A stretch of DNA of 64,000 bases from a candidate division BRC1 bacterium HGW-BRC1-1 (GCA_002842095.1 PHCB01000001.1:248001-312000), one strand, 5' to 3'. Numbered from the stretch's first letter, positions 1-10,555 are shown. The notes: a model not told the origin generated them from the letters alone. Numbers and translations: made by a program.

Positions 1-87
1 ATGCAACAAATCCCTCAGTGTTTATCAATTTGGGATTATGGTCGGAACGAATTGGTGGATCGCCCCTGCGCGCTAAAAACCGGGGGG

Positions 88-909
88 TCAACCCGCCATG
101 TTTTTCAAACTGGCCAGGTGTCGCTCAGCACGGTCCAGGTGTTTCTGGTCACCGCGCTGGCGGCTGAGGTCCATCACCTTCTCCCACTGCTCGATGGCCA
201 TGGGAATGGTGGAAGGTTGCTTTTCGTAAACAATCGCCAGATTGTTCATGGCGGGCAGGTAGAGCGGATCCAGCGCCAAAGCCTTGCGATACTCCTCCAC
301 CGAACTGGCGAAGGCTCCCTCCCGCATGAACTCCACGGCGCGGCGACAATACTCTTCCAGTTTCTCCCGAGGGTCGAGATCCAAACCTTCAGTGTTATTC
401 GAACCTCCATCGCCAATGGGATGATTTGCAGAGGAAGCAACATCAACCGACGCATTATCTGCCCGGAATGTGGGGCCCGTGGCCTTGGGAAACTCTGCCA
501 GCGGTGGAGTTGATGTTGCTCCTCCCGGCCCCGACAACGCTCCCTGCTGAAAAAGGTTCTCTGGCTGGGCAAGCTGCGCCTTCAGCATATCGGCCTCAAC
601 GCCCGTCATGATGTCAAAAATCCCGTCGAGCTTGGAAATGTACAGGATATCCGATACGGACCGCGCCGGCTGCAACAGCACGATGCGCGCCTTGTTTTTA
701 CTGGAGGTCATCTTCAAGCCCACCAACACACCAAGCCCTGCGCTGTCGATGTATTCCACCTTGGAAAGATCGACCACGACCTGCTCCAGCCCTTTATGGA
801 TCAAAGGAATACAGGTGTTTTTCAGTCGGTCGCATTCCTCCAGAACCACGCGCCCGCGCAGCAGGAAATACAGGTCGCTTTGAGTCTCGTAAATTTCCAG
901 GTCCAACAT
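88..909 (-). CDS. STAS-domain (anti-sigma factor antagonist-like) protein with C-terminal TPR region
   Basis: N-terminus VVVDLSKVEYIDSAGLGVLVGLK is a typical STAS signature; C-terminal AVEFMREGAFASSVEEYRKALALDPLYLPAMNNLAIVYEK is TPR-like. Confidence 0.85.
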   Translation of the reverse strand: MLDLEIYETQSDLYFLLRGRVVLEECDRLKNTCIPLIHKGLEQVVVDLSKVEYIDSAGLGVLVGLKMTSSKNKARIVLLQPARSVSDILYISKLDGIFDIMTGVEADMLKAQLAQPENLFQQGALSGPGGATSTPPLAEFPKATGPTFRADNASVDVASSANHPIGDGGSNNTEGLDLDPREKLEEYCRRAVEFMREGAFASSVEEYRKALALDPLYLPAMNNLAIVYEKQPSTIPMAIEQWEKVMDLSRQRGDQKHLDRAERHLASLKNMAG

Positions 910-1082
910 TCAAAAACCACCGATCATTGAGAGACTATCCTTGAAGTGTTTGCTGCCTTGCGAAAACCGACATCGCCATCCTCATGCAATCGAAGGGGAT
1001 AGTTGTTTCAGCAAAAGCACCAAAAGCTCAAAGGCATTTGTAAATCAGACCGCAAGTGCGATATCAAGCTAACTAAGCGAAC

Positions 1083-2546
1083 TTATTTCAACAGACTCTG
1101 CAGAATGTAAACCAGTTCCACAGTGGTCGATGTGTTCAACTGCCCATCGGGTTGAGGAGTAATGTAAAGGTCGTCGAGGGAATAAGTGCGTGGTTGGTTC
1201 GTCACGTCGAAGAGATATTGAACCGTGCTTGCATGAGTACCACGGAAATAGATCTCAACCCCGGTACCACTGCCGATTTTGTCCACCACGGGTGTTGCCT
1301 GGGCCTGCATCGGCATTCCCATTCCCATTGCGCCACCCATCATGGCGGGGTCTCCCATCCCCATACCAGGGTCCATCATCCCTGGATCTCCGAACATAGC
1401 ACCACCCATGGGCATTCCGACCGAAGCTGCGGCCGTAGGTTTGGGGGTTGGCGTCTGGCCCGGCACGCGCTCGACTGCTTTTCCAAATGTTGCCGGCTTC
1501 AGGAGGTTTACCTGACTGATTTCCGCGATGCCATTTTTGTCGGCCATTTTCGCCAGATCAATCAAAGCTCGCAACTGCTTGTTGACCGCTAAAACCGATT
1601 CGTCCTTCGGGAAATTAACGCCCAGATCTTTTCGCAACTGAGCCTTGTCGACGTTTATTGTGTCCTTGGTCTTTTCCAGAATCAACTCTGTCAGCCACAG
1701 TTTTTTCAACTGGGCAACCAGAACCCCGGATTTTGCGAGGCTGGCCGCAGCCGCTTGTAATTGAAAGGCGTTCACCTGAGTCTGTGTCTGGCCGGGTATA
1801 TTGGGTGTCAGCAACCGGATGAAATCATTTGCTGTCGGCAGAAGCTGCATCCGGTTCTGTCCGGAAGGCGTGCGCAGTGCCGTGGCCAGTGTATCGTCAC
1901 TGAAATAAATCGGAGTCTGACCATACATGACGAACCAGACCTCCGTCTCCGCAGGGTCCAGCCCAATCTGCTTCATCAACTGATTGTATTGATAGTAATT
2001 CTGGATACGGTCCTGTGGCCCCTGACTGGCCATTTCCGAAGCCTTGCCACGAATTTTACCGATGGTATCCGACAAGCCTCCCTCAACCCCGACTGTGGGA
2101 AGCTCCTTGGGAATGTTCCAACCCATCTGAACCCGATAAGGCCCATAAGGCACTCTCTGGTCTTCCAGAAAGGTGAGCCGCGTCGTCTTCAGGGACGACG
2201 ACAATTGAACCAATTCCCGAATCAACGCTACGGTGTCATCGAGCTGCGATTGAAATTCGGCATCCTGAATGCTGGTGTATTTGGGGTCGACATCCAGGTT
2301 CAGCGTCACGACCAAACTGGAAACCTGATCCTGATAGTTAGTCGTTTCCACGGCCGCCAGACGCAAAGCCTCTTCGGACCGGGGAACGCTGGCCCCCTGA
2401 ACTTTAGCCACATCTTCCTGGAATTGCTTTTCGACTTCGGCAAATGTCAATGCTCGTGGCGAGAAAACAAAAAGGTGCGCCACCATGATGATCGCGGCGA
2501 CGACCACCACAAGAATTACGATCTGTTCACGTTTTCCGATTTTCAT
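1083..2546 (-). CDS. Membrane-anchored PilO/Amuc_1100-like protein with Met/Gly-rich insertion
   Basis: N-terminal single TM (MKIGKREQIVILVVVVAAIIMVAHLFVF), coiled-coil-like body, C-terminal VEIYFRGTHASTVQYLFDVTNQPRTYSLDDL. Internal ATG at 2546 preferred over the 2621 ORF start. Confidence 0.55.
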   Translation of the reverse strand: MKIGKREQIVILVVVVAAIIMVAHLFVFSPRALTFAEVEKQFQEDVAKVQGASVPRSEEALRLAAVETTNYQDQVSSLVVTLNLDVDPKYTSIQDAEFQSQLDDTVALIRELVQLSSSLKTTRLTFLEDQRVPYGPYRVQMGWNIPKELPTVGVEGGLSDTIGKIRGKASEMASQGPQDRIQNYYQYNQLMKQIGLDPAETEVWFVMYGQTPIYFSDDTLATALRTPSGQNRMQLLPTANDFIRLLTPNIPGQTQTQVNAFQLQAAAASLAKSGVLVAQLKKLWLTELILEKTKDTINVDKAQLRKDLGVNFPKDESVLAVNKQLRALIDLAKMADKNGIAEISQVNLLKPATFGKAVERVPGQTPTPKPTAAASVGMPMGGAMFGDPGMMDPGMGMGDPAMMGGAMGMGMPMQAQATPVVDKIGSGTGVEIYFRGTHASTVQYLFDVTNQPRTYSLDDLYITPQPDGQLNTSTTVELVYILQSLLK

Positions 2547-2751
2547 AGTGAAGGGGTTCTTTACAGGCTGATGTTTGAGTATCGTGCCACTCACGCCTAT
2601 TGCTGCCCAACGGGCAAGCAAATTTTCCCATCAAAGAATGGTTTCATTATACATCAAGCGCGCCGCAGATGAAGAAACCTTCGGATGTCTGGCCCGCGAC
2701 TTGCAAGACATTCGAAAAACGACGGTGTTCTGTCCGGAAAAGAGTTTCACC

Positions 2752-3378
2752 ATGCGAAAAATTACGCTTCTCATCGTTGCACTGAGCCTTTCTGCCGGAA
2801 TGGCCGGTGCGCAATCGCTCTACAGCTCATGGTCGTCCGCCGCCAGTGCATCGCGATCATCCAACAAAGCCATGATGGTGGTTTTTGAGCAGAACGGTTG
2901 CCCCGATTGTTCGCGCATGAACAAGAACCTATCCGCGTCCCAGTCGCGTCAGGCCCTGAAAAATGTCATACGGGTACGACTCGAATATCGGTCGAATCAA
3001 TCGCTGGCGGATCGCTTCGGTATCGGAGCCACCCCCACCACGCTCGTCTTTGCACCGGGCAACACCAGCAATCCGGTCTTTCGTGAGGTGGGTGCCATGA
3101 GCATCGACGCCATAGCCGGGTTGGGCCGCAGCCTCAACTCACGCTACGGCTCGTCTGCCGCCACCCCCAAAGCCGCTGAACCGAAAGAAACGAAGAGCAG
3201 CGTCCGCGACGCATCGCCTTCTTCGCGCTCATCTTCCAGCCGTTCCCAGGCGGTCGCTCAAATGCCACCAACCACGAGCAATGCTTCTTCCAACAGCCGC
3301 AAAGCCAGTTCCCGTGCTCAACGCCAGCAGGCATATCAACGCGCTGATCGTCAGGCCGTAGCCTACTACTACTACTGA
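2752..3378 (+). CDS. Secreted thioredoxin-fold protein (CPDC motif) with Ser/Arg-rich tail
   Basis: Signal peptide MRKITLLIVALSLSAGMAGA; FEQNGCPDCSRMNKNL and GIGATPTTLVF (cis-Pro) thioredoxin features. Confidence 0.75.
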   Translation: MRKITLLIVALSLSAGMAGAQSLYSSWSSAASASRSSNKAMMVVFEQNGCPDCSRMNKNLSASQSRQALKNVIRVRLEYRSNQSLADRFGIGATPTTLVFAPGNTSNPVFREVGAMSIDAIAGLGRSLNSRYGSSAATPKAAEPKETKSSVRDASPSSRSSSSRSQAVAQMPPTTSNASSNSRKASSRAQRQQAYQRADRQAVAYYYY

Positions 3379-3405
3379 CCCACACGCCTCCTGCCGCCGC
3401 CGCGC

Positions 3406-4740
3406 TTACTTTCTGGCCACCGCTCGTTCTGGTGGAGTTATCAGGTTGTCTTTCCCCACATAACGTATGTGCCAGGGTTCCGGCTTGTAGCCCACCTCTT
3501 CCATATTTTCCTGCGTATAGCTGTGGCGGAAACCAAACTCTTCCAGATTTGCCTTCAGCCATAAACCCTCCGGGGTCGACCCAAAACGACTGCTCAGGAT
3601 ATACTTCCGGTCGGTGTTCGAAATATCGACAGTGGTGCCCAGTTGGTGCTCACTATATCCGGGGGCGGCCGTCCCGTTTTGTTTCGGTCCGTGCCGCGCA
3701 ATAGCTTCGAGATATAACTTCTTCTGGTAATCGAAGTCCCGAAAACCAGAAAAAACCCGCAGCTTATGGCCGTCTTTTTCGGCTGCAGCCATCATGGTTT
3801 TCAGCGCATCAAGGGTATTCTTTCTCACCCGGATTTCCTTCGGATCGATCATCATGTCCCGGGGAAGATCAATCAGGTCATCAGGTGTATACACGGGGGG
3901 AAGAGCGGAATCCTTATCCACAATCTCCGTGCCCAGGGTCAGATTTTTCTCCCCCAGTTGCGCCCGGTTTCGCGGGTCCACCCGGATAAAATATTCCGCC
4001 TGAGCCCACCATTCCTTCCCGTCGCGTTTGAAACGAATCCAGTCAAAATCCTTCTCATTGCGCAGCCGGGTCAGAGGGCGCACTCGATCGCCCTCCTTCA
4101 ACTTGAACGGCGATGCGGTTGATTTCACATCGGGCTGTTCGTGCGCTGCAAGTTCGGCCTTGATCAAGGTCAGGTTCGCGCTCTCTTCATCGAACGCGCC
4201 TTCGGGCAAATACAGATTTGGTTGCACTTCACCCGGCTTGCCCGCATCGGCAATAACCGCTCCGGTGGTCCCCGGATCAATCGAAGCCAGTGTCGCGCCC
4301 TCGCTGGTTACCCCTTCAGTGTCGGCCAGCGTGACCGACGTCGGGAGTTGCTCTTCCTCACGATACACCGGCACCGGCTGTACCACTTTCACCGGCGCGA
4401 GGGACGCAAGGCTCTCCCCCATTATGCCTGAACGTGCGAGCCCCCAGTCGCTCTGGTTCACCTGACGCAGCATGGCCAGCGACTCGTTCCCCGGTTGAGG
4501 CTCCACAATCTGAATGCCGCCAGAGGGCGCGGCGCCGTTGCGGACTGTGTCCAGACGCGCCAAATCCACGGGTTTGCGTTTCAGGAGGGTCTCTGTCCCC
4601 ACATCCAACCGCTCCAGCGGCGGCGGCATGGGGAGACACACCAGACGCCCATCCGCAAATGGCTGCGGCTGACTTTGAAACCGAATCAGGAGCGCAAGGA
4701 TCGGCAAAAGGATGAGGAACGATATCCACAGAAAACGCAT
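3406..4740 (-). CDS. D-alanyl-D-alanine carboxypeptidase, VanY/M15B-like
   Basis: SGFRDFDYQKKLY...GYSEHQLGTTVDI...EPWHIRYV motifs of M15B peptidases. Confidence 0.88.
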   Translation of the reverse strand: MRFLWISFLILLPILALLIRFQSQPQPFADGRLVCLPMPPPLERLDVGTETLLKRKPVDLARLDTVRNGAAPSGGIQIVEPQPGNESLAMLRQVNQSDWGLARSGIMGESLASLAPVKVVQPVPVYREEEQLPTSVTLADTEGVTSEGATLASIDPGTTGAVIADAGKPGEVQPNLYLPEGAFDEESANLTLIKAELAAHEQPDVKSTASPFKLKEGDRVRPLTRLRNEKDFDWIRFKRDGKEWWAQAEYFIRVDPRNRAQLGEKNLTLGTEIVDKDSALPPVYTPDDLIDLPRDMMIDPKEIRVRKNTLDALKTMMAAAEKDGHKLRVFSGFRDFDYQKKLYLEAIARHGPKQNGTAAPGYSEHQLGTTVDISNTDRKYILSSRFGSTPEGLWLKANLEEFGFRHSYTQENMEEVGYKPEPWHIRYVGKDNLITPPERAVARK

Positions 4741-4866
4741 GATGGGTCAGGCAGCCCCCCCGTATTGGTGCGGGTTGACAATTGCCGACACACCACGAAG
4801 CATCCGGATGTTTCCCCTCCGGTGTTTCATTCGCGAGTCCATATCTGAATTCCACGAGGCAAACCC

Positions 4867-6405
4867 ATGAAGCCGCAAGTCCAGACCGTCACTCCCGCGT
4901 TCTTTTTTCTGCGCCGATTCGTCGCCGCCGCCGTTGCTGTCGCAACCCTTGCCATCATTCCCGGGCGCACCATGGCCACAGAAACCGTGGCTCTCGGGCC
5001 GCAACTCGACGCTTTGTTCGATGATCCCATCTGGAGCAACGCACGATGGGGTGTCAAAATAATTGATCTTGAGAGCAGCAAAACCCTGTACGAACGCGAT
5101 CCCGCAAAAGGGTTCATTCCCGCATCAAACCTGAAGCTCTATACCACGGCCGCAGCGCTGGAATATCTCGGGGCTGATTATCGATTCGAGACCAAACTGT
5201 ATCTCACCGGCGCGCTGAACAAGGGCGTTTTGAAGGGGGACATTCTTATCGTCGGTAGCGGCGACCCGTCCATCTCCGGACGCTACAACGACGACACGCC
5301 CACCACCGCGATATTGAACCAATGGGTCGATGCCGTGCGCACGGCGGGCATTCGCCGCATAGAGGGAGCCGTGGTGGGCGACGACGATACGTTCGATGAA
5401 TCGCACCTTTCCGGAACCTGGCAACTCGACTATTTTCAGGAATGGTACGCGGCCGAAAACAGCGGACTGGCAATTAACGAAAACTGCTGGGACGCGACCG
5501 TGACGCCCGGCCCCCGCCCAGGCGCTCCGGCCCGGGTGAAGCTGGAAATCCCCACGCAATTCATCACCGTGCGCAACGAAGTGGTGACCACCGCTCCCAG
5601 CGGCAAAAAGGGAGGCGATCCGCCCGTCGAATTCACGCGCGATTATGAGGAAAACATCGTGACCGTGCGCGGATTTATCCCCGCCGATGCCGCGCCCTTC
5701 CATATATGGGGAGGCGTGCGCAATGGCACCCTGTACACCGCTACCCTGCTGCGCGAGGCTTTGACCCGCGCCGGGATCAAGGTTGCCAGGGGCGCCCGCG
5801 ACATCGACGACATCAAAGACAAGGCTGCCGCACGAGCGGAGGACAAGCGCACGCTGCTCACCACGCACGTCTCGCCTCCCATGTCGCGCATCGTGGCTAT
5901 CGTGAACAAGCCCTCCCAAAACTTCTACGCCGATCAACTGCTGAAGGTTGTGGGTCGCGCCGCATACAATTCCGGCGACTATAACAGTGGAGAGCGCGCC
6001 GTGCGTGACATGCTCACCACCGCTGGATTGGAAGCGGCCGGCCTGCAAATGCACGACGGCTCGGGACTCTCGCGGCAGGACCTCGTTGAACCGCGCCTGA
6101 CCGCCGGCCTTCTGGCGTGGGCCGCCACGCGTCCGTGGTTCCAGTTTTACCACGATTCGCTGCCCATCGCGGGAGTGGATGGAACCATCCGCTCGCGCAT
6201 GAAAGGCAGCATCGCAGAAAATGTGGTCCACGCGAAAACCGGATACATCGGGCGCGTGCGTTCCCTGAGCGGTTACACCACGACCACGGCCAACCGACGG
6301 ATCGTTTTCAGCATGATGAACAACAACTACCTCACCCCGACCAAGGCCGTGAACGACGCGCAAGACGCAGCGTGCGTGTTGATGATGACGACGCCGGTGG
6401 ACTAA
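4867..6405 (+). CDS. dacB: D-alanyl-D-alanine carboxypeptidase/endopeptidase (PBP4-like, S13)
   Basis: SNLKLYTTAAALEYLG (SxxK motif), DGSGLSRQDLVEPR, HAKTGYIGRVRSLSGY (KTG) motifs. Confidence 0.9.
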   Translation: MKPQVQTVTPAFFFLRRFVAAAVAVATLAIIPGRTMATETVALGPQLDALFDDPIWSNARWGVKIIDLESSKTLYERDPAKGFIPASNLKLYTTAAALEYLGADYRFETKLYLTGALNKGVLKGDILIVGSGDPSISGRYNDDTPTTAILNQWVDAVRTAGIRRIEGAVVGDDDTFDESHLSGTWQLDYFQEWYAAENSGLAINENCWDATVTPGPRPGAPARVKLEIPTQFITVRNEVVTTAPSGKKGGDPPVEFTRDYEENIVTVRGFIPADAAPFHIWGGVRNGTLYTATLLREALTRAGIKVARGARDIDDIKDKAAARAEDKRTLLTTHVSPPMSRIVAIVNKPSQNFYADQLLKVVGRAAYNSGDYNSGERAVRDMLTTAGLEAAGLQMHDGSGLSRQDLVEPRLTAGLLAWAATRPWFQFYHDSLPIAGVDGTIRSRMKGSIAENVVHAKTGYIGRVRSLSGYTTTTANRRIVFSMMNNNYLTPTKAVNDAQDAACVLMMTTPVD

Positions 6406-6425
6406 CCGCCAGGCGTGGTTGCGCT

Positions 6426-7853
6426 CTAACGCTCGGTGCGGATGCCCAGCTTCTCGATCATCTCGTACAGGTGGCGGCGTGAGATGCCACTCATGCGCGC
6501 GGCCTCGCTGATGTTGCCACCGGCATCGTTGATCAGACGCACGAGATAGTCGCGTTCGAAACGATCCTTGGCCTCGCGATAGTCCACCGCTGCGCCTGCG
6601 GCGGCGGACGATGCCGAACCGCGCGAACCAGCGGCGACCTCGCGGATGTCCGCCGGCACATCCTCCAGCTTGATCGTGTCGTTGTCGCTCAGCACGAACA
6701 TACGCTCCAAAACATTTTGAAGCTCGCGGACATTGCCCGGATAACGATACCCCTCCAATGCGGCCAAGGCCTCGGGGGAAACTTCCAAATCCGGGCGCTT
6801 CATGGACCTGCGGGCACGCCTCACAAAGTGTTCCACCAGCAGCTTCACGTCGCCGGCGCGCTCGCGCAACGGAGGCAGATCAACCGTGATGACACCGATC
6901 CGATAAAACAAATCCTCGCGGAATTCCTTGCGCTCGATGGCTTCCTTCAAGTCGCGGTTCGTGGCCGCCACCAGGCGAAAATCCACCGGCGTGGTGCGCA
7001 CCGCGCCAACCCGCTGAATCTCGTGTTCCTGCAACACGCGCAAAAGTTTGGTCTGAAGACCCACGGGCAGCTCACCGATTTCATCGAGGAACAGCGTCCC
7101 CTCGTGGGCCAGTTCCATCAGGCCCAGCTTCGTTCGGTCTGCGCCCGTGAACGCGCCCTTTTCGTAACCGAACAATTCGCTTTCAATGAGAGATTCAGGG
7201 ATCGACGCGCAGTTAATTGCCACGAAGCGTTTCTTGCGGCGGGGGCTTCCTGCATGCACGGCCCTCGCGATTAATTCCTTGCCCGTGCCACTCTCGCCCC
7301 AAATCAAAACCGGTGCATCGGTCGGCGCGACCTTCGCAACCGTGGCGAGCACCTCCGTCACCGCCGGGCTTGCGCCCACAAATTCGTTCTCCCCGGTCCG
7401 GCTCAACGTCTCACCCAGCGCTTCGTTCTCCTGCACCAGGCGGTTGTGGCGGCATGCTTTGGCGATAACTTCCAGCAGCGCCTGCATGTTGAGAGGTTTC
7501 GTTACGTAATCGAACGCACCCTCCTTCATGGCACCGATGGCACCCTCGATGCTGCCGTAGCCCGTCATCACGATAACGCTGGTTTCTTCACAAGCCTTCC
7601 GGGCCGCACGCAACACATCCATCCCCGTCAGACCCGGCATCATCATGTCAGTGATCACCACATCGGGGGGCTTGGCTCGAATGGCCTCAATGGCCTTGGC
7701 CGGATCCGAGAACGCCGCCACCTCATATTCTTCCGTGGTCAGGTACTTCCCCAGCGCACGACACATCCCCTCCTCGTCGTCCACCAGCACCAGACTCGCC
7801 CGCGTTCTCCGCGCCCGATCATCGTTAGCGTTTTTTACCATGCCCCCATCCAA
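6426..7853 (-). CDS. Sigma-54-dependent response regulator, NtrC family
   Basis: REC domain ([20 protein letters not shown]), AAA+ ([21 protein letters not shown]), C-terminal Fis-type HTH. Confidence 0.95.
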   Translation of the reverse strand: MDGGMVKNANDDRARRTRASLVLVDDEEGMCRALGKYLTTEEYEVAAFSDPAKAIEAIRAKPPDVVITDMMMPGLTGMDVLRAARKACEETSVIVMTGYGSIEGAIGAMKEGAFDYVTKPLNMQALLEVIAKACRHNRLVQENEALGETLSRTGENEFVGASPAVTEVLATVAKVAPTDAPVLIWGESGTGKELIARAVHAGSPRRKKRFVAINCASIPESLIESELFGYEKGAFTGADRTKLGLMELAHEGTLFLDEIGELPVGLQTKLLRVLQEHEIQRVGAVRTTPVDFRLVAATNRDLKEAIERKEFREDLFYRIGVITVDLPPLRERAGDVKLLVEHFVRRARRSMKRPDLEVSPEALAALEGYRYPGNVRELQNVLERMFVLSDNDTIKLEDVPADIREVAAGSRGSASSAAAGAAVDYREAKDRFERDYLVRLINDAGGNISEAARMSGISRRHLYEMIEKLGIRTER

Positions 7854-7890
7854 CGCGCAGGAAAACGTGGGGTCAAGCCCTGCGCCTCAT

Positions 7891-8535
7891 TTAAGAATCG
7901 CCCGACGCACCATGCACCAACGGAACAAACCGCACCCCACCCTCCTTGCGCTCATGAAATTCTGACGGGCCGACCCGCTCGATAACGATCAACTCCTGGT
8001 CCTCCACGCCCACCGGAACCACCAATCGCCCGCCGATCGCCAGTTGGTTGCACAAAGTCTCCGGCACACACTCGGCCGCGGCAGCCGTCAGGATTCCATC
8101 GAACGGTGCCTCCTGCGGCCACCCATGCCAACCGTCCCCAACAGCATAGCGGATGTTGTCGTAACCCAGATTTTCCAGTCGCGCCCGCGCCGTTTGGGCC
8201 AGTTCCGGCAGAAGTTCAAGCGTAAAAACCGTTTCGGCCAGTTGCGCCAGCACAGCCGTCTGGTAGCCGGTGCCCGTGCCCACATCCAGCACGCGGCCCC
8301 GCGCGCACGGCCCCAGAAGCTGGGTCATAAACCCCACAATGTACGGCTGCGAGATGGTCTGCCCCAGGCTGACCGGAAGCGCGCAGTCGTCGTACGCTTC
8401 ATCGCGCAATTCCTCGGGCACGAAAACCGCCCGATCCACTCGCCGCATGGCACCCAACACCGCCGCATCGGTGACGCCACGGGCGCGCACCTGCTCCTCA
8501 ATCATGGAGTCGTTGGTTAATTCTCGCTCCACCAT
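7891..8535 (-). CDS. pcm: Protein-L-isoaspartate O-methyltransferase
   Basis: AMRRVDRAVFVPEELRDEAYDD, GQTISQPYIVGFMTQLL, VLDVGTGTGYQTAVLAQL. Confidence 0.93.
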   Translation of the reverse strand: MVERELTNDSMIEEQVRARGVTDAAVLGAMRRVDRAVFVPEELRDEAYDDCALPVSLGQTISQPYIVGFMTQLLGPCARGRVLDVGTGTGYQTAVLAQLAETVFTLELLPELAQTARARLENLGYDNIRYAVGDGWHGWPQEAPFDGILTAAAAECVPETLCNQLAIGGRLVVPVGVEDQELIVIERVGPSEFHERKEGGVRFVPLVHGASGDS

Positions 8536-8541
8536 CGGCCT

Positions 8542-9630
8542 CTAGTTTTTGTGGACCAAATCTGCACTTGTCTCGGCGAAGGCCTTCACAAGTTTTACCG
8601 TTTGCTCAAGATCACTCAGGCGCAACGTGGCCGCTGAGGAATGGATGTATCGGCAGGGAACCGACACCACCCCCGTGGGCACGCCATGGCGGGAAATGTG
8701 AATGCGGGCCGCATCGCTGCCACCAAAGGTCGGTGTTTTGTTCTGCCATGGGATCGCCCCCGCATCGGCAAGTTGTTCCAGCATCGCCGTTACCTTCGGG
8801 CTGCAATGCGTGTGCGCGTCCATGATGGTAATCACAGGTCCGCAACCCTGTCGGCTGGGACATCGGTGGGCAGGCACCCCCGGCACATCGGCCGCAACCG
8901 TCCCCTCGAGCACCAGTGCCACATCCGGATTTATCGTGTACGCGGCCACATGCGCCCCGCGGGCGCCAATCTCCTCGAAAGTGGTGAACGCCGCCGCAAC
9001 CCTGATGGGCAGGCGGGGAAGTTGCGACAATTCCTGAAGCACCCTGATCAACACCGTGCAACCCGCCCGGTCGTCAAACGCCCGCCCTAAAACAGCATCC
9101 CCCGTCAGGGGCCGGAATGTTCGGTCCGCGACAGCGCAATCACCCACGCGCAAGCCCAGATCGGCCACTTCATCGCGGCTGCGCGCACCCACATCGATGA
9201 ACATCGCATCCAGACTATAGGGCTTGCGACGTTCATCGTCTTTCTGGATATGGGGTGGCGTGGTGCCAATGACACCGTTGATTCGTTTCCCGCCGCGCGT
9301 TCGCAGAACCACGACCTGCGCGGGCAGAACGCGCTCGTCCAAACCACCCACCGTTACAAACCGCAACATGCCGGAACCTTCCACATGACTCACCGCCAGA
9401 CCCACTTCATCCATGTGGGCAGCCAGCATCAGCGTGGGCGTTTTTACATGGGCGGTCTCTGGCGTGGATTCGCCATGCCGCACGGCGAACAAATTCCCCA
9501 GTGCATCGGTCCAGACCTCATCCACCAGAGGCGTCACGAATTCCCGGATTAACTCGCGCACCTCGTCTTCAAACCCACTCACGCCCATGGCATTGCACAG
9601 CGACTCCAATAACTCACGGGATGACTTCAT
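8542..9630 (-). CDS. M42 family metallopeptidase (aminopeptidase/endoglucanase-like)
   Basis: LMLAAHMDEVGLAVSHV, RAFDDRAGCTVLIRVLQ, TTFEEIGARGAHVAA. Confidence 0.92.
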   Translation of the reverse strand: MKSSRELLESLCNAMGVSGFEDEVRELIREFVTPLVDEVWTDALGNLFAVRHGESTPETAHVKTPTLMLAAHMDEVGLAVSHVEGSGMLRFVTVGGLDERVLPAQVVVLRTRGGKRINGVIGTTPPHIQKDDERRKPYSLDAMFIDVGARSRDEVADLGLRVGDCAVADRTFRPLTGDAVLGRAFDDRAGCTVLIRVLQELSQLPRLPIRVAAAFTTFEEIGARGAHVAAYTINPDVALVLEGTVAADVPGVPAHRCPSRQGCGPVITIMDAHTHCSPKVTAMLEQLADAGAIPWQNKTPTFGGSDAARIHISRHGVPTGVVSVPCRYIHSSAATLRLSDLEQTVKLVKAFAETSADLVHKN

Positions 9631-9697
9631 GGGGACTCCTCGGTGGAATTGGTGGCAAACAATGCCGCACGACGCATCACGCCGTGCGGCACCAAGA

Positions 9698-10555
9698 TCA
9701 GATGTTCACGTCAACCCACTGGCCGCCCTGCTTCAGGGAGAACTCCGCGGCTTCCTGCACGGCCACACTGCGCAACATTTCCAGCGTGGACATGGGCGAC
9801 TGGCGGGTTTCGAAGAATTTCACAGTCTCGCGCATCAGGTTCGCATAAAAATCGTCATGCTTCTTCACGAGTGCAACCTCGAGGCGGCCGCTAACCATCA
9901 CGCCCACCATCCACGGCGAGGCATCGTTCTGGTTGGAAGACTGGCGCACCTCCAGAAACGTGCGGCGCGTGCCGTCATCAATGGTCACCAGATGGTTGTG
10001 CGCCATGCCCGTGTCGATGACACGCTTAACGGGTGCATCGCCCAGCAAACGCATGGCCGGGGCGATCGTGTGAATGCCGTAAACCGGGAAGTTGCCAAAC
10101 CCACGACCATAAACCGCCGTAACCGGCCCGTCGAGCCGCGCAATCAACTCTTCCAGTTCTGTCGAAAACCGAAGGCTGGAACTGCTGATGAGCGGGGTGT
10201 TATGTTTCTCCGCGATTTCGATAATCTCGCGCGCATCGGCCAGCACCGGCGACAGCATTTTGTCCACCAGCGTGGGCTTGCCGCTGGCCAGAGCCTCGCG
10301 TCCAAGCTTGAGATGCTCCACCAGATTATCCGGAGCGAGTACCATCAGCGCGTCGCATTTATCCACGACCTCCGCCGCCGATGACGCGCGGGGAACACCC
10401 TTCTCCTTGCACCAGTCGAGGTCGCTTTTGGGGTCGCTTTCATACGCCGCAACAATCTCAACCTTGCCCGCCCCGATGGGGCCGTTAAGCAATTTGTGAA
10501 ACACGTCTGCATGATAATTTTCGAGGTGATGGTCGATAAAGCCAATCTTCATCAT
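9698..10555 (-). CDS. Gfo/Idh/MocA-like oxidoreductase
   Basis: N-terminal Rossmann-like region, LVDKMLSPVLADAREIIEIAEKHNTPLISSSSLRF typical of the family. Confidence 0.7.
   Translation of the reverse strand: MMKIGFIDHHLENYHADVFHKLLNGPIGAGKVEIVAAYESDPKSDLDWCKEKGVPRASSAAEVVDKCDALMVLAPDNLVEHLKLGREALASGKPTLVDKMLSPVLADAREIIEIAEKHNTPLISSSSLRFSTELEELIARLDGPVTAVYGRGFGNFPVYGIHTIAPAMRLLGDAPVKRVIDTGMAHNHLVTIDDGTRRTFLEVRQSSNQNDASPWMVGVMVSGRLEVALVKKHDDFYANLMRETVKFFETRQSPMSTLEMLRSVAVQEAAEFSLKQGGQWVDVNI

Noticed and set aside
1-513. 170-aa plus-strand ORF at the window start
   Set aside because: Overlaps the STAS-TPR gene on the opposite strand; no coding signature and no start context visible.
5125-6363. 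412-aa minus-strand ORF antisense to dacB
   Set aside because: Shadow ORF without domain features.
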